Part shown: piece after piece, positions 25,096 through 33,340 of the stretch
How positions within the stretch are numbered: position 1 is the stretch's first letter
How the letters are laid out: each line of letters begins with the position of its first letter
IMG/VR virus record: IMGVR_UViG_3300005918_000026
Location: 1 to 56,164 of that record
Reading direction: 5' to 3' (one strand)
From: a virus
DNA length: 56,164 nucleotides
Translations under genes and position numbers: made by a program
The notes under the pieces: model-generated
Databases searched by the model: none
Told to the model about the DNA's origin: nothing
The model's input: the letters and a program-made list of their open reading frames with translations, nothing else

Positions 25096-27402
25096 ATGAC
25101 TTCTTATTTAAAATTAAAAAATGACCTATTTTTTGTAATGCAAAAAGTAGAGACTGAAAAAATTGAACATAAGGTTATTAATTCTGGTGTACATCACGTT
25201 TTTATTTTGGATTGTTCTGGTTCTATGTGGGACCAACTGCCTATAATGAGAAAAGATTTGTATAACAAAATTGCAACTGGTGTTCTAAAGCCAAATGATT
25301 CTATATCGTTAATATGGTTTTCTGGTCGCGGTGAGTATGGGGTAATCCTAGAAAACTTTTCAATCAAAAGCGGACAAAGCCTTAATAAGGTGCGTGAGTT
25401 GATTGACCATTATCTAAGACCCGTTTGCCTAACAGCGTTCAAAGAGCCTCTTGAAGAGGCTGGTAGAGTTATTGAGCGTGTTATAGAAACTGACCCTAAT
25501 GCATTTCATTCCCTTTTCTTCTTAACGGATGGTTATGATAATAGTTGGAGTACAAATGAAATCTTAAAAGCTGTAACTAGTATTAAAGAAAAGTTAAACA
25601 GTGCTACCGTTGTTGAATATGGTTGGTATTGCAATCGTAAATTGTTAGACCAAATGGCAACTGAGTTTGGCGGAGCGCATAAGTTCAGTCAAGACTTACA
25701 AGACTACGAGCCAATTATGGAAAAACAATTTTCCTTAGAAAATAGAGTTGAGAGAAAACAGGTACAGCTTGATAATTCTGCTGATTTTGATTTGGTATAC
25801 ACTTTACAAAATGATGAGTTTATTGCATATGCGCCTGACGAAGAAAATAAAATTCTAATTGGAGCAACTGATGATACTACTATTTGCTACTTTACAAAGT
25901 ATGAGCCTAATGGTGCTGGCTATTATAATGACGGAGATTCCCTAGTTTCAAATTATCTTTCTGAAAAATCACATAGTGACACTATATCTAATTTATATGC
26001 TGCACTTTTCGGTTTCAGTAGAAAAAATAATTACAGTATGGTATCTGAGATTCTTTCTGTGTTAGGAGACGCTGATTTAATTATTAGAAAAGCAAATACA
26101 TTTGGAACACAAAAAATAACCGAGCTTGAAGATAAGTTTTTGACAGCGGCTCTTGATGATTCTAAAAGATTTACTCTTGGGTATGACCCAAATTTAGAAC
26201 CCCCAGCTGATGCATATAATGTATTAGACATGCTTGAAGACCTTATGGAAAGCGATGAAAATAAATTTTATCCACGTCATAAACTTTTTGAATACAAGAG
26301 AATTGGCAGCAAACAAGTTAACAAGAGCAAGGCAGATGATGGAGATAAAAAACTTTTAGAAGAGCTTTCTAAAAAAGGAGACCTTGATGCTATCGTGAAA
26401 AAAATAACTGAAATTAAGCAAGCTTCTGCGGACGTTAAGTTTTCATACGCTGAGCCAAATCCTGGAATACCTTTTACTGATTTAGTTTGGAATGAAAAAA
26501 GAGCTAATCTTTCTGTGAGAGCTATGTATAAGGGTACTGTAAATATCCCTAAGAATAGTTTTGGAGTTCCAGAGATTTTCTCAACTAAAATTTTCAGAAA
26601 TTATACACTCGTTAAAGACGGCGTTATCAACATGTATAAGATTCCTATTTCTCTTTCTGTGGAAACTTTTGCTAAATTGCAAAAAAATGGTCTATTGAAA
26701 AATGAAGTTTATGTTTCAGGTGTTGTTTATTTACTTGATTTTTCTGAGCTGCCAGTGGCAAATCGTGAAATGATTGACTCGCTTTCTGCCGAGGAATTAT
26801 TTAGAAACTCATATGAACTTCTCACCCTACAAGCACAAAATACTGTGTTTAATCACTTCCGTAAAATGAGATTTTCAGGTCTTGGTGTTAAGTTTATGGA
26901 ACAATATACGGAAGACGGTGCGAAATGGCTTAAAGAGATTGGTGTAACTGAATCTGGATTTAATCCCCCTAAAGAAGTTGAAAGAACTAATGAGGAAATT
27001 TTTGTAAATACTTTAGTTGTTAAAACTAAGGGGTTAACATTAATGACTTCTAAAAAAGATTTTGAAAAAGTTCTTGGTAAATTTGAAGAGGGCGCAGACC
27101 TAACAGAAAGAGAATCTTTATTAATTCCTGCAATTAAAGAGTTTAAAGACTTTGAAAGATTGAATGAGGGGTTATCAGATGATACTATCTTTAACGGTTG
27201 GCTTGACCAAAAATCAAAATTGTTTAGAAAAAGAAAAACTGAGCTTATGAATAATATCTCAAGAAGTAAATTTTTAACAATTGTTGGAAAAGCATGGTTT
27301 AAAGAATTTGAAAGCCGCGAGGAAAAATCCTTAACCTTGGATATTAATGGCGAAGAAATTGTTTTCGAAATCGAAGATAAAGAATCTAAAATTAAACTAT
27401 AA
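25096..27402 (+). CDS. Von Willebrand factor A domain protein
   Basis: A 768-residue protein. A VWA domain lies at about residues 28-210, with the metal-ion adhesion motif DCSGSMW near residue 38, a hydrophobic SLIWFSG strand, and the later FFLTDGYDNSW corresponding to the third metal-binding loop. The remaining 550 residues are unassigned alpha/beta sequence ending in a Glu/Lys-rich tail. There is no signal peptide, so it acts in the cytoplasm. Cytoplasmic VWA proteins commonly partner with AAA+ ATPases or chelatase-type complexes, but no such partner is adjacent. It has a possible host-type promoter and no late motif, suggesting earlier expression than the virion genes. Confidence 0.8.
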   Translation: MTSYLKLKNDLFFVMQKVETEKIEHKVINSGVHHVFILDCSGSMWDQLPIMRKDLYNKIATGVLKPNDSISLIWFSGRGEYGVILENFSIKSGQSLNKVRELIDHYLRPVCLTAFKEPLEEAGRVIERVIETDPNAFHSLFFLTDGYDNSWSTNEILKAVTSIKEKLNSATVVEYGWYCNRKLLDQMATEFGGAHKFSQDLQDYEPIMEKQFSLENRVERKQVQLDNSADFDLVYTLQNDEFIAYAPDEENKILIGATDDTTICYFTKYEPNGAGYYNDGDSLVSNYLSEKSHSDTISNLYAALFGFSRKNNYSMVSEILSVLGDADLIIRKANTFGTQKITELEDKFLTAALDDSKRFTLGYDPNLEPPADAYNVLDMLEDLMESDENKFYPRHKLFEYKRIGSKQVNKSKADDGDKKLLEELSKKGDLDAIVKKITEIKQASADVKFSYAEPNPGIPFTDLVWNEKRANLSVRAMYKGTVNIPKNSFGVPEIFSTKIFRNYTLVKDGVINMYKIPISLSVETFAKLQKNGLLKNEVYVSGVVYLLDFSELPVANREMIDSLSAEELFRNSYELLTLQAQNTVFNHFRKMRFSGLGVKFMEQYTEDGAKWLKEIGVTESGFNPPKEVERTNEEIFVNTLVVKTKGLTLMTSKKDFEKVLGKFEEGADLTERESLLIPAIKEFKDFERLNEGLSDDTIFNGWLDQKSKLFRKRKTELMNNISRSKFLTIVGKAWFKEFESREEKSLTLDINGEEIVFEIEDKESKIKL

Positions 27403-27430
27403 AAAAGAATCTAAAATTTAATTATAAAAA
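27381..27430. repeat. Two-copy 25-base tandem repeat at the 3' end of the VWA gene
   Basis: AGAATCTAAAATT-type units begin at 27381 and 27406. The first spans the stop codon and the second is non-coding, as if the gene end had been duplicated. Confidence 0.7.
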
Positions 27431-27452
27431 AAGCGGCGCAATTGCCGCTTTT
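27429..27452. terminator. Bidirectional hairpin terminator
   Basis: AAAAGCGGC, a six-base loop, then GCCGCTTTT, between the convergent VWA and glycosyltransferase genes. Confidence 0.75.
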
Positions 27453-27453
27453 C

Positions 27454-28842
27454 TTATTTCCTAATAATACTCTTAACCACTTTTTGATTAGTGTTTTTAT
27501 TGCTAAATATATCCAAAAGAACTTCTTTGTTTTTCCTAGGAATAGAAAGTTTATTATCTTTTTTCTCTTGCATTACTCTTTTATAGAATTCAACTCTTTG
27601 AGCTGTAACATTCTGTAATTCGTATTTATCTTTGACAAACTCGTGAAGATTTTCTGCAAGACTTTTTCTAAGCCCCTTATCTGTTATTACAGATTTCATC
27701 GCTTTATACCATCCTTGTTTGTTATCTTCTACTAGAAGTCCAGTTTCCCCATGTTTTAAGAGGTCTTTATATACTCCAAAATCTTGAGCAATAAGAACTT
27801 TATTCATCATTCCTGCTTCTATAATTTTAAGTTCTGATTTAACTTCGTTAAAATAATGAGGTTTTGTCATAATAGTTCCTGGCCTCTGGTCTGTATCAGC
27901 CACTATTTCCCCTCCCTTAAGTTTTTTATATCTTTCGTGTTCTAACAATGGGGCGAGGCAGATATCACAATAATTATAATGATTTCCGTATTGAGTAAGA
28001 GGAAGAGTCCATCTTCTGATATATGATTGTTCTTCTTGTGATGGATATTGTTCTTTTTTCACTTTGAGAAGCCACTTTTTATATTTTTCGTCTTTTATAA
28101 GAGTATAGTTAGATGTAAATATCCTTTCAAAGTCATTCCACACCGTTTCGTGGGGTTTTATTTTACGAGTTTTCCTTTGACCGTTTTGGGTAATTTCTGT
28201 TATTGTCCCCCTAGTGTCAAATCCACACATTGTAATTTGGAACTTATCTCTTAGGTTTACATCTGCCACAAGCATGTTGAAGGAGCTTTCTAAGAGTTTT
28301 AAATCATGTAAGTGAGAAGAACCCCCTATCCAGGTAATTCTAGCTCTATCTTTTGAGTCGGGTTCTGTAACACCATTCCACATTGGATGTTGCATATTGA
28401 GAGCATTAGGAATAACTTCAACATTGGTGTTGTATTTTTGAATATGTCTTTTAAACACATTTGTTGTTGTGGTTATATAATGAGCATTATTGAGATTGTT
28501 TAAGATTTTTTCTGTAATATTATCTTTTTTCACAAGCTCATATAGTGGATGAGTAGTAGGTGGGTCCCAATAATCATCAATATCCATTATCAATACAACA
28601 CCAGCTTCGGATAATGTTTTCGACACTTCGCTCATTTTCTCATAAGGACCTAATACTCTGTGAAAATGAATAATATCAAATTTCTTCAAATATTCAATGT
28701 TGGTTATATTAGCATTAGTATTTATTTCAACTTCTATTTCATCTCTAAAATTTTTTTTAATTGCTTGAGCTGGCCATATTGACCTAAAATGACCAACGCC
28801 CATTACATCTGAGGGGCAAATAAGAATTTTTATTTTTTCCAT
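27454..28842 (-). CDS. Glycosyltransferase, GT-B fold (GT4-like)
   Basis: A 462-residue protein. The N-terminal domain starts KIKILICPSDVMGVGHFRS, with a FDIIHFHRVLGP strand. The linker has NTNVEVIPNALNMQ and ARITWIGGSSHLHDL, where a GT4 C-terminal domain begins. The donor-site region SELKIIEAGMMNKVLIAQDF carries the E-x7-E-type arrangement only in part. It transfers a sugar from an activated donor; the acceptor is unknown. It stands apart from the glycan cluster, on the opposite strand, between VWA and acidic virion genes, so it may glycosylate a virion component. That is inference. Confidence 0.75.
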   Translation of the reverse strand: MEKIKILICPSDVMGVGHFRSIWPAQAIKKNFRDEIEVEINTNANITNIEYLKKFDIIHFHRVLGPYEKMSEVSKTLSEAGVVLIMDIDDYWDPPTTHPLYELVKKDNITEKILNNLNNAHYITTTTNVFKRHIQKYNTNVEVIPNALNMQHPMWNGVTEPDSKDRARITWIGGSSHLHDLKLLESSFNMLVADVNLRDKFQITMCGFDTRGTITEITQNGQRKTRKIKPHETVWNDFERIFTSNYTLIKDEKYKKWLLKVKKEQYPSQEEQSYIRRWTLPLTQYGNHYNYCDICLAPLLEHERYKKLKGGEIVADTDQRPGTIMTKPHYFNEVKSELKIIEAGMMNKVLIAQDFGVYKDLLKHGETGLLVEDNKQGWYKAMKSVITDKGLRKSLAENLHEFVKDKYELQNVTAQRVEFYKRVMQEKKDNKLSIPRKNKEVLLDIFSNKNTNQKVVKSIIRK

Positions 28843-28903
28843 TCTATGTGTTTTTTACAAAATATAGTTTGTTGTTTTAGAAAAGTAAATGTTTTTCATA
28901 AAA

Positions 28904-28927
28904 AAACCCTCCCATATTGGGAAGGTT
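28904..28927 (-). terminator. Terminator after the 92-residue gene
   Basis: AAACCCTCCC pairs with GGGAAGGTTT apart from one mismatch, in the gap downstream of the gene ending at 28961. Confidence 0.5.
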
Positions 28928-28960
28928 TCTTGAGGTAATCTATCTTAAATTAAAAATAAT

Positions 28961-29239
28961 CTATTTTGCCATATATCCTCTAAGTTCTATAATAGCTTCA
29001 TCGAGACGAGAGTTTTTAAAAATTTTCCCAAGAGGGAACTTGTACTTACTATTATCGAAATTTTCAATAATGATAAAACCTCTTTTTGATTGTACGTCCA
29101 GTGGGCGCGTCATTTGTTCTAAACTTAAGCAACACTCTCCAGGTTGTAATATAAGTCCAGGTGCAGTTGTGCTTGATAAAGCTACAGAAATTTTAATAGG
29201 CGTTTTTGACGTATTTGTTATTTTCCAAATTCCTTTCAT
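28961..29239 (-). CDS. Small protein of unknown function
   Basis: A 92-residue protein starting MKGIWKITNTSKTPIKISVAL, with a beta-rich first half (LILQPGECCLSLEQM) and a basic second half. It is probably a small beta-barrel or jelly-roll accessory. There is no signal peptide and no recognised family. It lies downstream of the acidic 340-residue gene on the same strand, with a weak TATATTTAAAT motif upstream and a terminator behind. Confidence 0.55.
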   Translation of the reverse strand: MKGIWKITNTSKTPIKISVALSSTTAPGLILQPGECCLSLEQMTRPLDVQSKRGFIIIENFDNSKYKFPLGKIFKNSRLDEAIIELRGYMAK

Positions 29240-29291
29240 AATCTTTTTATTTAAATATAATGTTTACTATTGTGAAAATAAATAGTAAAAA

Positions 29292-30314
29292 TTATTTAGT
29301 TTTCGAATAACATTTTTTATGCGAGATTGGTTTTGCTAAAAAATAGTATTCTTTATCTTCATGCATCCACGTTGAAACTTCGTCGTTTTCTGCCACTAAT
29401 TTAGCAGTGGTATTTTTTCCGCTTACAGCTTCTAAAATTGCATTTGGAGTGTCAATTTTTACGTATCCCCCAGATGATTTTGTAATATCTTTTCTTGTTA
29501 TAGAGTTTTCCTTGATAGGTTTTTTAGACTCTTGCACAGGAGCGCTTTGTGCTAATGGGTTTGTTAGTGGATTAGATAGCACTGCTTGTTTGAGCAATTC
29601 CAAAGCAGCATCCTTAACAGCTTTTTCAACATCAACAGCATTCTCAATTGCTTTAGGGCTAGCATCAACAGTATATGGATTTTCTTTGTATGCGGCCTGA
29701 ACATCAAAGTCAGGGTCTAATCTTTTTTCGCCAAACCTTGCTGTACCACTTAAATAATCAAAATCAATTTCTCCTAATTTTTCAAATTTAGCTACATATA
29801 CTTCTGCTTTTGTTTTGCCATCCTCAGCCCACAAATCTCTCATTGACCTTCTAATTTCTGGGTCTGCCATTGTTTTGAAAGGTTTTGCTGCTAAGTTTTC
29901 ACCACCCTCGCTAAGCTCATTCATATCAAAAATTATTATTTTCTCAGGCTCAACATCTTTGAGCATATCTGGAAGAGGGGCTCTATAAGCAGTAGGCTCT
30001 GATAGGGTTTCTGTTGGAAATTGCTCTCCTGGAACAAAACTTGTTTTTTCTGTTTCGGGCGCTGGAGGTGGAGGTGGAGCGTTATCATCCAATGTAGCAT
30101 CTTCGACAGCTTCTTCTTCATCTGGTCTTGGAAACTGAGTTGGACTTTGGGCTAAATTGGGGGTCTCCATTTCTTGCATCCCCTGTGGCTGGTTTAGTTT
30201 TTCTAATACTTTCTCTCTTACAGCTTCTAGGCTTAAAATTTCATTTAGACCTTTATCTCTAATTTCTTGAGCTATTATATTAGTCAACTTTTCAATATTT
30301 AGTTCTTCATTCAT
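29292..30314 (-). CDS. Acidic scaffold-like or internal head protein
   Basis: A 340-residue, acidic protein with an N-terminal helix (NIIAQEIRDKGLNEILSL), a Pro/Glu-rich stretch with a PPPPPAP run at about 80-85, an IIIFDMNELSEGG segment near residue 126, and a C-terminal part beginning SSGGYVKIDTPNAILEA. The FDMNEL motif is shared with the gp22-like scaffold, where it lies in a similar acidic context. A late motif sits 16 bases upstream. I infer a core, internal or scaffold-associated protein and possible substrate of the prohead protease. No database family is recognised. Confidence 0.6.
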   Translation of the reverse strand: MNEELNIEKLTNIIAQEIRDKGLNEILSLEAVREKVLEKLNQPQGMQEMETPNLAQSPTQFPRPDEEEAVEDATLDDNAPPPPPAPETEKTSFVPGEQFPTETLSEPTAYRAPLPDMLKDVEPEKIIIFDMNELSEGGENLAAKPFKTMADPEIRRSMRDLWAEDGKTKAEVYVAKFEKLGEIDFDYLSGTARFGEKRLDPDFDVQAAYKENPYTVDASPKAIENAVDVEKAVKDAALELLKQAVLSNPLTNPLAQSAPVQESKKPIKENSITRKDITKSSGGYVKIDTPNAILEAVSGKNTTAKLVAENDEVSTWMHEDKEYYFLAKPISHKKCYSKTK

Positions 30315-30330
30315 AACGACGCAATTTTTA

Positions 30331-30339
30331 TATAAATAT
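30331..30339 (-). promoter_or_regulatory. Putative late promoter for the 340-residue acidic gene
   Basis: Minus-strand ATATTTATA, 16 bases before the ATG at 30314. Confidence 0.6.
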
Positions 30340-30396
30340 TTTATTTTTTTGCTTTTTTCATTAGATTTAAATATAAGAGAAAAAATAAAATAGATT

Positions 30397-31176
30397 ATGG
30401 CAGAAAAAAAAGGACAATCTACTAGCAGGTCTCATAATAAAGAGGCATTAAAAAAGGAGACAGACCAATACAATTCCAAACAAAAAAAAACAAATATGTC
30501 AAAAAAAATTAGCATTACAAAAAAAGACTTACAAAAAGGCGGAATAGAACTTACAAAAAAACAACATGAGTTATATAAAGCCATAAGAAACAACACTATT
30601 ACAATTGTGCAGGGTCCTGCTGGAACAGCTAAAACTTTTACAGCTTGTTATACAGCACTAGCTCTTCTTGCTGACAAAAAGATTGATAATATAATCCTTA
30701 CCAAGCCAATAAAAGAAAGCGGGGAGGAGCTTGGTCATCTTCCAGGAGATATTTCTGAAAAGACCGAGCCGTTCATGGAAAGTTATTTTACAAACTTTAC
30801 TAAAATATTAGGCAATGAGACTATTGGAAACCTTCGAAGGATAGATGATATACAAGTAAGACCTTTCGCGTATATGAGAGGTGCAACCTATGATAATTCA
30901 ATCATATTGTTGGATGAGGCTCAAAATGCAACGATTAAGCAAATAATGTTGTGGATAACTAGATTAGGAAAAAATTCAAAGGCTGTAATGATGGGAGACC
31001 TTAGTCAATATGATATAAATAAAAAAGATTCTAGGATGTTAGAGTTTATAGATATGGTCGAAGGAGTGGACTCTGTGGCAAATTTTAAGTTTGATTCTGT
31101 GGATATTATGAGAAATAAGGTGTTAATAGAGATTGTTGACCGTTATGAGAAACGTAAAGCGGAAAACAAGTTTTAA
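30397..31176 (+). CDS. phoH: PhoH-like ATPase
   Basis: A 259-residue protein. A Lys-rich N-terminal 50 residues precede a PhoH P-loop domain: Walker A GPAGTAKT at about 74-81, the family motif LTKPIKESGEELGHLPGD, Walker B SIILLDEAQN near 170, and KAVMMGDLSQYD. PhoH proteins are RNA- or phosphate-linked ATPases widely carried by marine and freshwater phages; the exact role in infection is unsettled. It has no late motif upstream, unlike its neighbours, which points to earlier expression. An internal ATG near residue 33 (MSKKISITKKDL) could be the true start of the conserved protein. Confidence 0.92.
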   Translation: MAEKKGQSTSRSHNKEALKKETDQYNSKQKKTNMSKKISITKKDLQKGGIELTKKQHELYKAIRNNTITIVQGPAGTAKTFTACYTALALLADKKIDNIILTKPIKESGEELGHLPGDISEKTEPFMESYFTNFTKILGNETIGNLRRIDDIQVRPFAYMRGATYDNSIILLDEAQNATIKQIMLWITRLGKNSKAVMMGDLSQYDINKKDSRMLEFIDMVEGVDSVANFKFDSVDIMRNKVLIEIVDRYEKRKAENKF

Positions 31177-31179
31177 TTA

Positions 31180-31188
31180 CTATTTATA
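31180..31188 (+). promoter_or_regulatory. Putative late promoter for the 52-residue gene
   Basis: CTATTTATA on the plus strand, 22 bases before the ATG at 31211, right after the PhoH stop. Confidence 0.55.
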
Positions 31189-31210
31189 TAAAACTTTAAA
31201 ATAAATTATT

Positions 31211-31369
31211 ATGAGCAAATCAAAAAGAGGAAATGGAATGGTTAATCCTGACGAGGCTCCAAAAGAAAAAAGAAAAAAGAAAATAAAAGTTAGAAATCCT
31301 AATGAACTTATTGAGCGTGAAGAGGAACAAATTCTTACTGAAGACGGCAGAGAGCTGTTAAAAGATTAA
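31211..31369 (+). CDS. Small basic/acidic protein, 52 residues
   Basis: ATG at 31211 to TAA at 31367-31369. The sequence starts MSKSKRGNGMVNPDEAP, has a Lys-rich run (KEKRKKKIKVRNP) and an acidic end (EEEQILTEDGRELLKD). It has a late-type motif at the usual distance and a strong terminator immediately after, which supports it as a real gene. Its function is unknown; a small internal or DNA-associated virion protein is possible from charge alone. Confidence 0.6.
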   Translation: MSKSKRGNGMVNPDEAPKEKRKKKIKVRNPNELIEREEEQILTEDGRELLKD

Positions 31370-31390
31370 ACATTTTAAATTAAAACAAAC

Positions 31391-31419
31391 AAAAAAGCCG
31401 CTAAATTAGCGGCTTTTTT
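31391..31419. terminator. Bidirectional hairpin terminator
   Basis: A perfect 14-base inverted repeat, AAAAAAGCCGCTAA and its complement, between the 52-residue gene and the convergent gene ending at 31438. Confidence 0.85.
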
Positions 31420-31437
31420 GTTTTATGTGTTATGGAC

Positions 31438-32313
31438 TTAGTTTACAAGTTTCTTTTTTGAGAATCCTGTAAGTTGTCTCATTCTTTGCATTTCTATATA
31501 AAGTTCTGTACCTTCTTTGATAACTAATTTTGTGTCATCTTTTTTAGCACCTTCGTCCAACTTGTCTGTTTCAGCTGGTTCTGTTTCATCTTCTTCTTGC
31601 AAAGTTCCAGCATTAGTTGATTTTTCTGGATTACCTTCAACACCTTCTTTTCCATTGTCAAATGGAACAGCGTTTTTAGGTTCTTGCTTATTAACAATAG
31701 GGTCTCCCTCTTGTTCTTGAGTAATTTCAATATCAGTTTCGTCTCCACCTTCTGGCGTATTAACTACATCTGTTACTTCAATGTCATCTCCAGGAATTTC
31801 TTCCCCAGGCATATCGTCTCCAGAGATTTCTTCTCCAGGAGCTTCACCTCCAACAGCTGCACCTACTTCGGTCTCAATTGTTGCTTGGATTTTGTCAGCA
31901 ACCATTCCCATTAACTGGTCTAGGTCTAAATCTTCTAATGCGTCGTTATCAGCAGGGCCTTCCATATCAGCAGCAATATCTGTTTCCATGTCATTTCCTG
32001 GCATTTCATCTGTGATTTCGTCGCCTACTGGCATTTCATCTGTGATTTCTTCATCTTCTAAAAGGTGAGAACCTTTTTTCTCGAATTGGGGTGCCCATTT
32101 TTTAGCATCCTTTGATAAACCATCAGGGCTTGTTGTAGACGTTTCTCCGCCAGCAGTTACTTCTTCTAGGTCATCTTCTTGAAGTCTTGTAAGTTCTTCA
32201 TTGACGAGAGATAGTTTTTTCTTGAGTTGGATTTCTTTCATTTTTTTACTCCACTCTTCTTTGATTATTTGAGTAACTCTCTGTTCTGTGATTTTGTATT
32301 TTTTTTCTGCCAT
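31438..32313 (-). CDS. Acidic scaffold-like protein with DEMP repeats
   Basis: A 291-residue, very acidic protein. The N-terminal basic helix (RVTQIIKEEWSKKMKEIQLKK) is followed by low-complexity Asp/Glu/Gly/Pro sequence with two ITDEMP repeats and several GEEI/GDDM variants. The C-terminal end (MQRMRQLTGFSKKKLVN) is compact and basic. Composition and the DEMP element recall the gp22-like scaffold, which has MDEMPPEEE. A late motif lies 22 bases upstream. It may be a second core component or an internal protein; that is inference. Confidence 0.6.
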   Translation of the reverse strand: MAEKKYKITEQRVTQIIKEEWSKKMKEIQLKKKLSLVNEELTRLQEDDLEEVTAGGETSTTSPDGLSKDAKKWAPQFEKKGSHLLEDEEITDEMPVGDEITDEMPGNDMETDIAADMEGPADNDALEDLDLDQLMGMVADKIQATIETEVGAAVGGEAPGEEISGDDMPGEEIPGDDIEVTDVVNTPEGGDETDIEITQEQEGDPIVNKQEPKNAVPFDNGKEGVEGNPEKSTNAGTLQEEDETEPAETDKLDEGAKKDDTKLVIKEGTELYIEMQRMRQLTGFSKKKLVN

Positions 32314-32335
32314 AACAAATGCATTTTAATTTTTT

Positions 32336-32344
32336 AATAAATAG
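32336..32344 (-). promoter_or_regulatory. Putative late promoter for the 291-residue acidic gene
   Basis: Minus-strand CTATTTATT, 22 bases before the ATG at 32313. Confidence 0.55.
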
Positions 32345-32379
32345 TGAAAATTTTTGAAAAAATATTTTTTTTAGTTTGT

Positions 32380-32733
32380 TTACAAATTATTTCTAGTTTG
32401 TGTTAGTTTACTTATTAAATTATTTATTAGAGGAGCGTTTGCTCTAGCTACCTCTTTTTCCTTTTCTTTTTCTATTTGTCTTTCATCATATATTTGCGTT
32501 CCCTGGCTATATGATTTTGCAACTTTGTTCAACATAGAAGTTAAACCTTCATAAAGTTCAGTCAATTCATCGTCCTCAGGTTCGCCCTCTTGCACTATAA
32601 TCACTTGTTTGTTCTTATACCCTATTCCATACCTTTTAAGAATAGGAGCAATGTCTCTAGCCCAATTTACGTGTTTTTTTTGACTTGCCGCATCTCGGTT
32701 TAAACCTTTAAGGTCTTTAATCGCTAGACTTAT
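32380..32733 (-). CDS. C-terminal extension in the -1 frame of the upstream virion-type gene
   Basis: An open frame of 117 residues continuing the gene at 32730-33314 in the -1 frame. It begins ISLAIKDLKGLNRDAASQKK and ends KLTQTRNNL. It has no ATG: the only in-frame start candidate is a GTG at 32604 that would leave out the well-formed HVNWARDIAPILKRYGIGY segment. The frame is open right up to the A10 tract where the upstream frame terminates. This strongly suggests that both pieces form one protein of about 311 residues, joined by slippage or frameshifting, or split by a one-base homopolymer error. Confidence 0.65.
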   Translation of the reverse strand: MSLAIKDLKGLNRDAASQKKHVNWARDIAPILKRYGIGYKNKQVIIVQEGEPEDDELTELYEGLTSMLNKVAKSYSQGTQIYDERQIEKEKEKEVARANAPLINNLISKLTQTRNNL

Positions 32734-33314
32734 TTTTTTTTTGCGTCAGAACTGGCTGTTTTTGAAAAACTTTCGCTAATAGCAGTGTAAGCTTCTTCGA
32801 ATTTAGCTATTTTTTCTTTTAACATGTCGTTTTCAGCTTGCATTTCATCCAAAGTATTTACTCCTTCACCCTCTGATGCAGTGTCGATTCCAAGATTTGT
32901 CATCTCTTCTTCAAGTCCGTATAATTCTTCGAATTTATAAATTCTACCACCTTGTCCATCGTTTGAACCTATTTGAGCACCCTCTTCCCCCTCGGTTTCT
33001 TTGATAGCTTCTCTGCTTGCTTGACCAAATTCTACGTCGCTTGCAGTTGCGCTTCTTCCAGTAACAGCACCTTTTCCACCAACAATGTGTTCATGAGAAT
33101 CTCTTTGGTTGCCTTGCGCATCAACTCTGTTTTTAAATCCAGGACCAGCCATAAATCCACGGCCAATAGTATTAACTTCATTAAGTTGTTTAAGCTCGTC
33201 ATTGATTTTCTTTGCCTCGTTGTATAATTCAATCTTTCTTTTTAAGACAAGAGCTCTTTGCTTAATAGCCTCTTCGATTTGCTTTTTGCTAACCTTATTC
33301 TTTTTTTGTTCCAT
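32730..33314 (-). CDS. Virion-type coiled-coil protein, zero-frame part of a frameshifted gene
   Basis: A 194-residue protein. A basic N-terminal coiled coil (KKQIEEAIKQRALVLKRKIE) precedes Gly-rich central sequence with GRGFMAGPGFKNRVD, an acidic stretch, a second predicted coiled coil (MQAENDMLKEKIAKFEEAYT) and a Lys run encoded by ten A residues at 32733-32742, followed at once by TAA. The -1 frame stays open for another 117 codons. Late promoter motif and composition resemble the other acidic head-associated genes in this stretch. The family is not recognised. Truncated and extended forms may both be made. Confidence 0.65.
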   Translation of the reverse strand: MEQKKNKVSKKQIEEAIKQRALVLKRKIELYNEAKKINDELKQLNEVNTIGRGFMAGPGFKNRVDAQGNQRDSHEHIVGGKGAVTGRSATASDVEFGQASREAIKETEGEEGAQIGSNDGQGGRIYKFEELYGLEEEMTNLGIDTASEGEGVNTLDEMQAENDMLKEKIAKFEEAYTAISESFSKTASSDAKKK

Positions 33315-33331
33315 AATATCATATGTTTTTC

Positions 33332-33340
33332 AATAAATAT
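33332..33340 (-). promoter_or_regulatory. Putative late promoter for the frameshifted gene
   Basis: Minus-strand ATATTTATT, 17 bases before the ATG at 33314. Confidence 0.5.
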
